Assembly: GCA_029256485.1 (NCBI GenBank) | Contig: JAQSXU010000156.1 | Location: forward strand, 1-7,432 | Length of the DNA stretch: 7,432 nt | Reading direction: 5' to 3' | DNA from: Clostridiaceae bacterium | Lineage (GTDB): Bacteria > Bacillota_A > Clostridia > Clostridiales > Clostridiaceae | Shown: piece by piece, positions 1 through 6,249 of the stretch | Layout of the letters: every line of letters starts with the position of its first letter | Position numbering within the stretch: the stretch's first letter is position 1 | Notes under the pieces: model-generated | The model's database searches: none | What the model saw: only the letters and a program-made list of their open reading frames with translations | Told to the model about the DNA's origin: nothing | Translations under genes and position numbers: made by a program

Positions 1-1
1 A

Positions 2-337
<336 letters not shown>

Positions 338-362
338 TAAAGAATAATATAAAAGAGATTAT

Positions 363-399
363 AACCACTAATCAGTTTAAATTTGATTAGTGGTTTTTT
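363..399 (+). terminator. Rho-independent terminator after the phospho-beta-glucosidase
   Basis: A perfect 12-bp stem (AACCACTAATCA at 363-374 with TGATTAGTGGTT at 384-395) closes a 9-base loop and runs into six T residues (394-399). It sits 25 bases after the glucosidase stop codon. Confidence 0.93.
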
Positions 400-485
400 G
401 ACTAAACATCAAAATTTGTTGTATTGTTTATATAATAAATGAATTAAATCTTACATTGAATTTATTTAGTAAAATCTAAATAAAT

Positions 486-491
486 TATAAT
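486..491 (+). promoter_or_regulatory. Possible -10 element for the SDR transcript
   Basis: A perfect TATAAT lies after the upstream terminator and before the SDR gene. A convincing -35 box at 16-18 bases is not visible (TATTTA at 463-468 is the nearest candidate). Another TATAAT occurs at 431-436. In DNA this AT-rich such boxes arise by chance. If real, the transcript would carry a leader of about 145 bases. Confidence 0.3.
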
Positions 492-500
492 AACTGAAAA

Positions 501-590
501 GAGAGGAGGAACATAAACTTATAATTAATTTATATATAAGTCCTAATTGAGGATGTACATTTCAATTAAAGAAATCTTGAAAAGATTTCT
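501..590 (+). promoter_or_regulatory. Structured 5' leader candidate upstream of the SDR gene
   Basis: The 338-644 gap is 307 bases without a gene. It holds a purine-rich Shine-Dalgarno-like run, GAGAGGAGGA (501-510), with no ATG, GTG or TTG at a usable distance. Next comes a dyad, ACTTATA (517-523) with TATAAGT (535-541); adjoining AGGA (507-510) and TCCT (541-544) could lengthen that pairing and mask the purine run. A tight hairpin follows, AGAAATCTT (570-578) with AAGATTTCT (582-590), with a 3-base loop and no T-run, so it is not a terminator. I tried to match the region to fluoride, preQ1, THF and ZTP riboswitch cores from memory and could not. It may be a cis-regulatory RNA or plain AT-rich spacer. 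Confidence 0.3.
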
Positions 591-644
591 CAGTTAACCG
601 ATAGTTGATAATTGGAATATATTAGATAAGTTTATGAAAAGCAT

Positions 645-1385
645 ATGAAACGTGGAATTTTAGTAACAGGTGGTGCTCATGGTATAGGAAAACAAACATG
701 TTTAGATTTTTTAGAAGCAGGCGATCAGGTTTGCTTTATTGATTTTAACAAAGAGTTAGGTGAAGAATTTTCTAAGAAATATGAAAATTTATATTTTTAT
801 TATGGAGATGTGTCTAATCCAAGTAGTTTAAAAGACTTTGTTGAATTTGCAAAAGAAAAACTAGGTAGGATAGATGTACTTGTTAACAATGCTTGCAAAG
901 GAAATAAAGGAATTTTATCAGATTTAGGTTATGATGGTTTTGATTATGTTCTAGCAGTAGGGTTAAAAGCACCTTATGAGCTTAGCCGCCTATGTAAAGA
1001 AGAACTTATAAAAAATAAGGGTAGAATTATAAACATTGCATCATCAAGAGCCTTTCAATCAGAACCTGACAGCGAGGCTTACGCTAGCGCAAAAGGAGGA
1101 ATTGTAGCATTAACTCATGCTTTATCTATGTCTTTAGGTCCAAATGTGTTGGTAAATTGTATAGCTCCAGGATGGATTGATGTTGATGAGAGTGAAGGTT
1201 TTAGTAAAGAAGATATTGCAGCGTTGCCAGCTGGTAAAGTTGGGACTCCTAAAGATATATCCAGTATGATTATGTTCCTTTGTAAGCATGATTTTATTAC
1301 AGGAGAAACTTTTGTAATAGATGGTGGTATGAGTAAAAGAATGATTTATCATAATGATTGGAATTGGAAGTATAGTATTGATTAG
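645..1385 (+). CDS. Classical short-chain dehydrogenase/reductase (SDR)
   Basis: This is a 246-residue cytoplasmic NAD(P)(H)-dependent oxidoreductase of usual classical-SDR length. Seen in order: the Rossmann glycine motif TGGAHGIG (8-15); Asp33 after the second strand, which normally favours NAD(H) over NADP(H); GDV (54-56) for adenine contact; NNA (81-83); catalytic Ser133 with Tyr146 and Lys150 in YASAK; and APGWI (174-178) after strand 6. The fourth member of the usual catalytic tetrad, the Asn in helix 4 (normally in a VN-L context), appears to be Gly106 (AVGLKAP). A C-terminal extension, KRMIYHNDWNWKYSID, follows the usual GG end. The substrate cannot be read from the sequence. The start is the only possible ATG, because the frame is closed by TAA at 627-629, yet no Shine-Dalgarno precedes it. 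A four-codon ORF (634-648) overlaps the start as ATGA. The gene appears monocistronic. Confidence 0.93.
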   Translation: MKRGILVTGGAHGIGKQTCLDFLEAGDQVCFIDFNKELGEEFSKKYENLYFYYGDVSNPSSLKDFVEFAKEKLGRIDVLVNNACKGNKGILSDLGYDGFDYVLAVGLKAPYELSRLCKEELIKNKGRIINIASSRAFQSEPDSEAYASAKGGIVALTHALSMSLGPNVLVNCIAPGWIDVDESEGFSKEDIAALPAGKVGTPKDISSMIMFLCKHDFITGETFVIDGGMSKRMIYHNDWNWKYSID

Positions 1386-1416
1386 ATATAGATTGTATTT
1401 TTAAATTGAATTAATT

Positions 1417-1445
1417 TTAAAATATCTAGAAAGTTCATATATAAT
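1417..1445 (+). promoter_or_regulatory. Possible promoter for a short transcript
   Basis: TTAAAA (1417-1422), a 17-base spacer and a perfect TATAAT (1440-1445) make a plausible housekeeping promoter. Transcription would start near 1452 and reach the terminator at 1551-1590, giving an RNA of about 140 bases with no coding capacity that I can see. Base composition makes chance matches common. Confidence 0.4.
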
Positions 1446-1517
1446 AGTGGTACAATCACAAAGAAAATATTGCAGAATTGTTAGCTTGCTAGTCAAAGAA
1501 ATTTATAAATGATCGTA

Positions 1518-1546
1518 TGGAGGTCCTGTACGCTTCGCCTCCACCA
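1518..1546 (+). other. tRNA/tmRNA 3'-end-like sequence (possible att scar or RNA-gene remnant)
   Basis: TGGAGG (1518-1523) can pair with CCTCCA (1538-1543), and the pairing strand continues to CCTCCACCA (1538-1546). An acceptor stem ending in an encoded CCA, followed by a terminator within a few bases, is the hallmark of a tRNA or tmRNA gene end. tRNA-Tyr and tmRNA of Firmicutes commonly end in CCTCCACCA. The rest of such a gene is absent: only 14 bases separate the two stem halves, with no proper T-arm, anticodon arm or tag reading frame. Such 3' ends are standard targets of tyrosine integrases. A similar sequence lies at 6250-6290, sharing CGCTT, two variable bases, then CCTCCACCA. It could be an attachment-site scar, a collapsed RNA gene, or part of a small RNA. 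Confidence 0.45.
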
Positions 1547-1550
1547 TGAA

Positions 1551-1590
1551 ACCCACGAAAATCTAATTTTTGGATTTTCATGGGTCTTTT
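1551..1590 (+). terminator. Rho-independent terminator after the tRNA/tmRNA-like end
   Basis: ACCCACGAAAATC (1551-1563) pairs with GATTTTCATGGGT (1573-1585) over 13 positions with one C-A mismatch (1556/1580) and a 9-base loop. It is followed by CTTTTATTTT. It begins five bases after the CCA at 1544-1546. Confidence 0.85.
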
Positions 1591-1665
1591 ATTTTGTAGA
1601 TTTAGAATTATTAATAGTGAATCGTGCTATAAGTAACATAGAATATTTTAATTGATAGAAAGCAG

Positions 1666-1704
1666 TTAAAAAAGTAACACACTCACTATGAACAATAGGA
1701 GTGT
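1666..1704 (-). terminator. Terminator of the tetR pseudogene (minus strand)
   Basis: On the minus strand ACACTC (complement of 1699-1704) and TAG/CTA pairs form a 9-bp stem with one bulged base. The loop lies at 1689-1695 and a run of six T follows (complement of 1667-1673, interrupted once). It sits 16 bases past the tetR stop codon, in the right orientation to end that transcript. Confidence 0.6.
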
Positions 1705-1719
1705 AATAAATTAAAAAAA

Positions 1720-2336
1720 CTATTTTCTTTCGCCAAATATATCACACAATAAACTCATGCAAAAGTTTATAAAATCATCATCATTGAGTGAAAAATGATC
1801 TGTGAATGTTTTGCCTGATATAGAAAATTATTAAAAATTCAGCTGAATGAGCTAATTTCATTGTATCAAAATCTGTTCTTATACTTCCGTCTGCATCTCC
1901 TTCGTTAATTTTCTTTGCAATTTCTTGAGCCAATTACTCACTAACTTTATTAAACTCAATACGTTTAGCTGAAATTTCTGCTGTAGGCTGAATATACCCA
2001 ATATAGTTCATTAAGTTCAATGTATTAGGAGAGTCCTTATAAAATTGAAAATAAGCATTTGTTAAGTGTTTAAGCTTTTCATATCCTTTATTTCCATTTA
2101 CAACTGCATTCTTAAGGATACAGAAAAGTCTTTCAAATCATCTAATTATAACTGTGAGCAGTAAATCTTCTTTATCAGTAAAATACGGATAAATAGTTTT
2201 TTGGGGTAAATTGTGATTCCTTAGCTATTGCTTCTATTGGGGCTCCATTATAGCCAATCATAGTAAAGACTTTTTCTGCAGCATTTATGATATCTTTTTC
2301 TCTTGCTAATTTTTCTTTTTTAGAAATTGTATACAT
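1720..2336 (-). pseudogene. TetR/AcrR-family transcriptional regulator, degenerate
   Basis: Reading the minus strand and repairing lesions gives a protein of about 204 residues, normal for the family. It starts MYTISKKEKLAREKDIINAA with an N-terminal helix-turn-helix (IEAIAKESQFT, then TIYPYFTDKEDLL), the diagnostic TetR pattern. The C-terminal ligand domain ends in DIFGERK. Four lesions break it: a +1 frameshift near 2197-2206 (a run of six T next to four G on the + strand, just inside the recognition helix), an in-frame TGA at 2138-2140, an in-frame TAA at 1934-1936, and a second +1 frameshift near 1822-1834. The ribosome site AGGAGG (complement of 2347-2352) is intact, 10 bases before the start. 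Intact relatives usually repress themselves and a divergent neighbour. Here no repressor longer than the first 55 or so residues could be made without recoding. Confidence 0.9.
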
Positions 2337-2366
2337 GAAAAAATTTCCTCCTATTTACAAAAAATG

Positions 2367-2392
2367 ATACACAGTATGTATAGTGCATTATA
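2367..2392 (-). promoter_or_regulatory. Possible tetR promoter -10 box and operator palindrome
   Basis: On the minus strand a perfect TATAAT (complement of 2387-2392) has a weak TTTCCT 17 bases upstream. Directly downstream of the -10, between it and the ribosome site, lies the inverted repeat ATACA-CAGTA-TGTAT (2367-2381), the right place and size for TetR-family autorepression. The arms are only 5 bp, so this is a candidate only. Confidence 0.4.
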
Positions 2393-2571
2393 TTATTTAA
2401 AATTTGTAAAGGAAATTAAAATATTAATAGATGATGAATTGGAATGAAATGCACATTTTCGGGAATTAAAAGAAGGTTTCAGAAAAAGGTATAAATTATT
2501 CACGTTTTATTCTTATTTTTGTACGTTTAGAGGAAAGTCTATTTACTTAATTTGAGAATTATGTAAAAATG

Positions 2572-2599
2572 TTAATGTTGGTAACTGAATAGTTATAAA
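2572..2599 (+). promoter_or_regulatory. Possible promoter of the secreted-protein gene
   Basis: TTAATG (2572-2577) and TATAAA (2594-2599) are 16 bases apart and lie about 50 bases before the start codon. The match is moderate. The 2337-2646 stretch otherwise contains only the divergent tetR control region and AT-rich sequence. A reading frame around 2430-2550 is stop-interrupted and unrecognised. Confidence 0.3.
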
Positions 2600-2646
2600 A
2601 ATCTTAAATGTATTAAAATTACACAAGAAAATAAGGAGGAATAATT

Positions 2647-3072
2647 ATGAAAAAAAATTTTATAGCTAAAATCACTTTAGGAGTACTATTATGTTCTAGC
2701 ATAATACCAGCAGCAGCTAGTACACACTACAGAACTTTAAAATTAAATAGTACAAATGCAGCCCTTCAACCACATCAACAAGTAACTGATATGGGGTATC
2801 GTGTAAAAAATCATGATGATACAGATATATCAATTTTAGCAACAAGTATGCAAAACACAAGAAAAGTTGATATGCGCGCATTAGATGCTAATCAAAATGT
2901 TATTTTAGATTGGAAAACAAATACTCAGTATGCATATTGGCAAGGATGGAGTGTTCATCCTGTTGCTGGGACAACTATACAACGAGGATCTTCAATAGAT
3001 GTTCAGCTTCGTGATCATTATGATCATAGAAATACAAGTTATATTACTTCTGGGGAAATAGATTATAATTAA
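2647..3072 (+). CDS. Small secreted protein of unknown function, first gene of the ABC cluster
   Basis: I do not recognise a named family. The 141-residue product has a clear Sec signal peptide: basic MKKNFIAK, hydrophobic core at about 9-20, and a PAAAS cleavage region giving cleavage after about residue 24 or 25. The only cysteine (16) is inside the signal and not in a lipobox, so the mature protein of about 116 residues is cysteine-free and freely released. It is polar, rich in His, Tyr, Asp and Asn, with alternating patterns (DTDISILATS, RALDANQNVILDWK, SSIDVQLRD) suggesting a small beta-sandwich. Trp residues cluster at 89-101. There is no double-glycine leader. The start is fixed by AAGGAGG (2633-2639) with 7-base spacing. 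Its place ahead of a two-permease ABC transporter suggests a bacteriocin-like toxin, or a secreted factor handled by that transporter; this is inference from position only. Confidence 0.85.
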   Translation: MKKNFIAKITLGVLLCSSIIPAAASTHYRTLKLNSTNAALQPHQQVTDMGYRVKNHDDTDISILATSMQNTRKVDMRALDANQNVILDWKTNTQYAYWQGWSVHPVAGTTIQRGSSIDVQLRDHYDHRNTSYITSGEIDYN

Positions 3073-3110
3073 AATTAATTCTAATTTAATACTTGTATAA
3101 AAACAATTTA

Positions 3111-3149
3111 ATTGTAAAAAGAGAGCTTTTTAAGCTCTCTTTTTACAAT
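3111..3149 (+). terminator. Perfect 18-bp hairpin between secreted-protein and ABC genes (attenuator-like terminator)
   Basis: ATTGTAAAAAGAGAGCTT (3111-3128) and its exact complement (3132-3149) enclose a 3-base loop. The core GAGAGCTT stem is followed by TTTTT (3140-3144), so it can terminate transcription in either direction. It ends six bases before the ribosome site of the first permease. Either it closes a monocistronic secreted-protein transcript, or it lets a fraction of polymerase through into the transporter genes. I found no good promoter between 3073 and 3111. Confidence 0.9.
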
Positions 3150-3168
3150 CAAATAGGAGTGAGAGAAA

Positions 3169-3966
3169 ATGAAGAATGAGTTGAAAATGGAGTTTAGTAG
3201 ATGTTTAAATAGTAAACAATTTAAATACTGTTTTAGTATTCTATTTGGTTTAACAATTTTATCATATGCTATGTTATTTAAAGAAACATTCCAGCGTAGT
3301 TCATTAGAATTGCAGAAAACAACAGATTACAGTATGATAATTAATTCTAGTAATATAAGAAGTATATTTTTTACATTTATATTAATTGCTCCATTATTAT
3401 GCGTTTTAATGTATAGTGATACCTTTATAGAACAAAAAGAAAATAATATGTATGCAATGTTTTTAATAAGAACAAGCAAGAGAAAATATCTATTAGCAAA
3501 AGCAATTACAATATTTGTAGTTACATTTGTTTCTATATTTTTTGTACTTGGATTTAATGAATTATTGACATGGATATCTATACCTAATGTAGGCGTCAAC
3601 ACTGGACAACCTGCATACTTAATAATTCAAAATAATAAAGCAGAATTTTTTTTACAAAATATTTATAATAAATTCCCTCACTTATACAATTTTATTATTA
3701 TAACAATTACTGCATTATTTTGTTCAATATCTTCATTAATAGCATTTAATTTATCAATGATATTTAAAATAAATAGAGTAGTAATGGTTATTATAACTTT
3801 TTTAATAGTTAATGGAACTGAGATGTTCTTACCTGATGATTACCAAATGCAAATGTATATTCAAACTTGGCCGGCTGAATTTAAAAATTTTCTAATTGTA
3901 TTATCTATTTGGATATTAGTAACTATAGTTACTTTTGTAATAGGAATAAATAAGGAAATTATTTAA
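3169..3966 (+). CDS. ABC-2-type transporter permease 1
   Basis: A 265-residue integral membrane protein with six predicted helices, at about 18-37, 64-84, 110-128, 172-198, 202-221 and 241-260. A large outside loop lies between helices 1 and 2 and another between 3 and 4 (about 129-171). After helix 2 comes the cytoplasmic stretch YSDTFIEQKENNMYAMFLIRTSKRKYLLAK, typical of ABC-2 permeases of the bacitracin/lantibiotic immunity type and the likely coupling helix to the ATPase. The start has AGGAG (3155-3159) with nine-base spacing. It would pair with the next permease as a heterodimer energised by the 4706-5341 ATPase. Sequence divergence within this class is too high to name the substrate. 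The gene is unusually rich in Ile, Phe and AT codons even for this window, as expected for a membrane protein here. Confidence 0.82.
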   Translation: MKNELKMEFSRCLNSKQFKYCFSILFGLTILSYAMLFKETFQRSSLELQKTTDYSMIINSSNIRSIFFTFILIAPLLCVLMYSDTFIEQKENNMYAMFLIRTSKRKYLLAKAITIFVVTFVSIFFVLGFNELLTWISIPNVGVNTGQPAYLIIQNNKAEFFLQNIYNKFPHLYNFIIITITALFCSISSLIAFNLSMIFKINRVVMVIITFLIVNGTEMFLPDDYQMQMYIQTWPAEFKNFLIVLSIWILVTIVTFVIGINKEII

Positions 3967-3995
3967 TTAGGGAAAGAAAGGAGACTGTGTAGTTT

Positions 3996-4694
3996 ATGAA
4001 TACATATTTAAAAAAAGCATTATTAGATATTAAATCAATTTTTTTATTTATATTTATATTTGCTATTTTAATATATAACTTTTCAACTGGTACAACTGAA
4101 AATTATAGTAATTTTGATATTTATGATGTTGGAGTAGGCTTTTTCAGCAGGATAGGTGCACTTATGTTAGCGTACTTGCTATTACTAAGTATACTTATAA
4201 ATTATTATGATAAAGATTATATAATGATTAGATTTGGAACAACAGAAAAATGGAGATCATCTATAGTAAAAAATCAAATGTTTTTGGCAATAATCTTCAC
4301 AATTGTGTTGAATGTAATTCCAGTAATATATATTGTTCTGAATGCTTCTATTATAGAATATTCTGATTGGCGGCTATATTTAATATTTAATACAATAACT
4401 CAAGCGGCTGCATTTATGGCAGTAGGTTTTTTTACTACATTTGTGTATTTTAAGACATTGAATTTAAAGTTATCTATAGTAACTCCTTTTATAGTGTACA
4501 CAATATTAAACTTAATTGATAACTTTTTATTAAACCAATATCTTAATATTTCTGCAAGCTTTACAATACCTTGTCGTTCAAATGATTTAATTATCTTTGA
4601 AATATGTAGAAAAACATTAATTGTATTAGTAGCTTTTTATATAATAATTTCATCAATTAAGAAAAAAAGAGATATGTTTAATTTTGAAGATTAG
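3996..4694 (+). CDS. ABC-2-type transporter permease 2
   Basis: A 232-residue integral membrane protein with six predicted helices, at about 13-28, 50-69, 96-117, 127-153, 158-177 and 206-221. As in permease 1, helix 2 is followed by an acidic-aromatic-basic stretch (YYDKDYIMIRFGTTEKWRSSIVKNQ) leading into helix 3. The two therefore share one architecture and probably form the two halves of one transporter. It lies 29 bases after permease 1 and 11 bases before the ATPase, clearly the same operon. The ribosome site AAGGAG (3978-3983) is 12 bases from the ATG, a long spacing that may lower translation; no better in-frame start is seen. The basic tail KKKRDMFNFED puts the C-terminus in the cytoplasm. 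Confidence 0.8.
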   Translation: MNTYLKKALLDIKSIFLFIFIFAILIYNFSTGTTENYSNFDIYDVGVGFFSRIGALMLAYLLLLSILINYYDKDYIMIRFGTTEKWRSSIVKNQMFLAIIFTIVLNVIPVIYIVLNASIIEYSDWRLYLIFNTITQAAAFMAVGFFTTFVYFKTLNLKLSIVTPFIVYTILNLIDNFLLNQYLNISASFTIPCRSNDLIIFEICRKTLIVLVAFYIIISSIKKKRDMFNFED

Positions 4695-4705
4695 TAGGAG
4701 GATTT

Positions 4706-5341
4706 ATGAGTTATATTGAATTAAAAAATGTTAGTAAAGTGGTAAAAGACTTTAAAATTTTAAATACTGTAAGTTTATCCTTAGAAAAGGGAAAAATATA
4801 CGGATTTTTAGGAAGTAACGGGTCAGGTAAAACGATGTTATTTAGAACCATTGCTGGATTAATTAGACCTACAAGCGGTGAAGTTTTAATTAATGATAAA
4901 GTGCTTGGTAAAGAAATAGATTTCCCTGAATCATGTGGTATAACTATTGAAAATACAGGGTTTTGGAATGATCAATCTGGCTTTGATAATTTAAAGAATA
5001 TAGCAAGTATAAAGAACATAATAGACGACAAGACTATAATGAAGTCAATGGAAAGAATTGGCCTAAATTCACAAGATAAAAGAAAGTTTAGGAAATATTC
5101 ATTAGGAATGAAACAAAAGTTAGCTTTGGTACAAGCATTCATGGAATCCCAAGATCTTATTATATTAGATGAACCTACTAATTCTTTAGATGAAGAGTCG
5201 ACGGTTAAAGTAAGAAGTATATTAAGAGAAGAAAGGAGCAGGGGAGCAACTATTTTAATAGCTAGTCATATTAGTGAAGATATTGAACAACTAGTTGATA
5301 AAAAGTTTAAAGTTGATCTTGGCAGGGTGTATGAAGTTTAA
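4706..5341 (+). CDS. ABC transporter ATP-binding protein, BcrA/LanF-like
   Basis: A 211-residue cytoplasmic ATPase that powers the two permeases. All nucleotide-binding motifs are present: Walker A GSNGSGKT (36-43), signature YSLGMKQ (131-137), Walker B LIILDEP (151-157), D-loop SLD (160-162) and H-loop His188. At the Q-loop the residue is Glu82 (ITIENTGFW) rather than Gln. An 'E-loop' is described for lantibiotic immunity LanF proteins and is also seen in BcrA-type ATPases, which supports a peptide-antibiotic export or immunity role. There is one domain and no extra C-terminal module, so it is slightly shorter than the usual 220-300 residues. The ribosome site AGGAGG (4696-4701) is close to the start (4 bases). 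The last 11 bases overlap the next gene if that gene starts at 5331. Confidence 0.93.
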   Translation: MSYIELKNVSKVVKDFKILNTVSLSLEKGKIYGFLGSNGSGKTMLFRTIAGLIRPTSGEVLINDKVLGKEIDFPESCGITIENTGFWNDQSGFDNLKNIASIKNIIDDKTIMKSMERIGLNSQDKRKFRKYSLGMKQKLALVQAFMESQDLIILDEPTNSLDEESTVKVRSILREERSRGATILIASHISEDIEQLVDKKFKVDLGRVYEV

Positions 5342-6038
5342 ATTAAAAAGAAATTTATTTTATATTATTATATTTTTAATAGTATGTGTAGGGATAATAT
5401 CATCATTAATACTAAGAGCTTCAATTATTAAGTATGATTATGATACATTTGTTTCAGAAGAGAATCAATATTTATATTATCCATATGAAGATTTAAAACA
5501 TTCAGGTGGAGTATTTACAGATATAACTACTGAGGATAATATTGACATGAATAATTTCTCGGATTATATAGTAGAAGGAATTGCAACTGGAAAACATGAA
5601 ATTTTAAAAGGGGCAGTTTTAACCCAGATTAAAATTACTAAAGTTATTAAAGGAGATATTGAGAAAGAGAATATTTATATTTATGAACCTATTTCTATAG
5701 AAATAGGAAAAAGTAGTTCTAAATATCTTGGATCTATGTTAGGATATAATTTTATTAAAGATAATGAAGAATATGTATTTTGTATAAATAAATTTTCAAA
5801 TATTGAAGATCATGTTTATACAGAGAAAGAAAAGAAATCATATGTATATGAAAATCCGTTTTTAGCTAAATTTCCTATGAAATATAATGATTCAGATTTT
5901 AAAATAGGAGAAGAATATGAATTTGATACAAATAATAAATACAATGAATATGCTAATTGTGAACAAATGTTTTCATCTGAAAAGAATAAGAAACTATATT
6001 TTAAGTGCAGAGAACAACTCATGCAGATAATAAATTAA
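5331..6038 (+). CDS. Single-span membrane-anchored protein of unknown function, last gene of the ABC cluster
   Basis: I do not recognise a characterised family. From ATG 5331 the product is 235 residues: basic MKFKLKR, one hydrophobic helix (about 11-29), then about 205 residues placed outside by the positive-inside rule. The outer part contains ILKGAVLTQIKITKVIKGDIEKENIYIYEP (91-120) and a later GYNFIKDNEEYVFCINKF (138-155). This 'V-x-KVIKGD ... I-x-V ... L/I-K-D/K-x-EEYVF' layout recurs in small extracellular domains of Firmicute lipoproteins. Two outer cysteines (210, 226) and Cys151 could form a disulfide. The frame also opens at TTG 5295, adding 12 residues and a 47-base overlap with the ATPase. 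I prefer ATG 5331 because of GGCAGGG just upstream (5321-5327) and the better helix position. Overlap implies translational coupling. It could be an accessory, sensor or immunity protein. Confidence 0.75.
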   Translation: MKFKLKRNLFYIIIFLIVCVGIISSLILRASIIKYDYDTFVSEENQYLYYPYEDLKHSGGVFTDITTEDNIDMNNFSDYIVEGIATGKHEILKGAVLTQIKITKVIKGDIEKENIYIYEPISIEIGKSSSKYLGSMLGYNFIKDNEEYVFCINKFSNIEDHVYTEKEKKSYVYENPFLAKFPMKYNDSDFKIGEEYEFDTNNKYNEYANCEQMFSSEKNKKLYFKCREQLMQIIN

Positions 6039-6208
6039 GAGTATTACGATAATAAAAATGTAAGTAAAATCTTAAATTGATTATTATAAATATATGTTTA
6101 TAAAAGCAAATAAAATAAAGGTAACTTATAAAAAGCATAAATCATTTGAACTGAGTAGCAAACATGGCATTGCAAAATTAATACCTAAAGACTGTATACT
6201 GAAAATTT

Positions 6209-6246
6209 AAACCATTGATGTCAATCCTTTCAATGGTGTTTATTTT
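6209..6246 (+). terminator. Rho-independent terminator of the ABC operon
   Basis: ACCATTGA (6211-6218) pairs with TCAATGGT (6230-6237) around an 11-base loop; flanking A and T residues extend the stem past a bulged G. The tail is GTTTATTTT. It lies about 170 bases after the last gene, with no other candidate between. The 6039-6208 stretch shows no gene or repeat that I can support. Confidence 0.7.
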
Positions 6247-6249
6247 AAT

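Noticed and set aside
517..590. Known riboswitch upstream of the SDR
   Set aside because: Hairpins are present, but none of the riboswitch core motifs I compared from memory fits.
1134..1352. Minus-strand open frame inside the SDR gene
   Set aside because: It lies wholly within a well-supported SDR coding region, has no ribosome site and encodes no recognisable domain.
1450..1546. Complete tmRNA or tRNA gene
   Set aside because: Only a 3' end and closing stem can be matched. There is no convincing T-arm, no anticodon arm, and the nearest tag-like frame (ending LLAC then stop) is too weak to claim.
2430..2550. Degenerate reading frame (HFRELKEGFRKRYKLF region)
   Set aside because: Stop-interrupted, short and unlike any family I know; not enough to call a pseudogene.
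2647..3072. Lantibiotic, double-glycine peptide or lactococcin-972-type bacteriocin
   Set aside because: No Cys-rich core, no GG leader and no modification enzymes. The mature part is larger and does not show the lactococcin 972 pattern, so only a generic secreted protein is called.
3327..3602. Minus-strand open frame inside permease 1
   Set aside because: Low-complexity reverse reading of an AT-rich membrane-protein gene; no start signals.
5322..5333. Lipobox-like LAGC in the TTG-started version of the last cluster protein
   Set aside because: The cysteine would be at residue 12 with too short a hydrophobic core, and a true membrane helix follows it. It vanishes with the preferred ATG start.
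5816..6022. Minus-strand open frame inside the last cluster gene
   Set aside because: Serine/phenylalanine-rich antisense of a lysine/glutamate-rich gene; no supporting signals.
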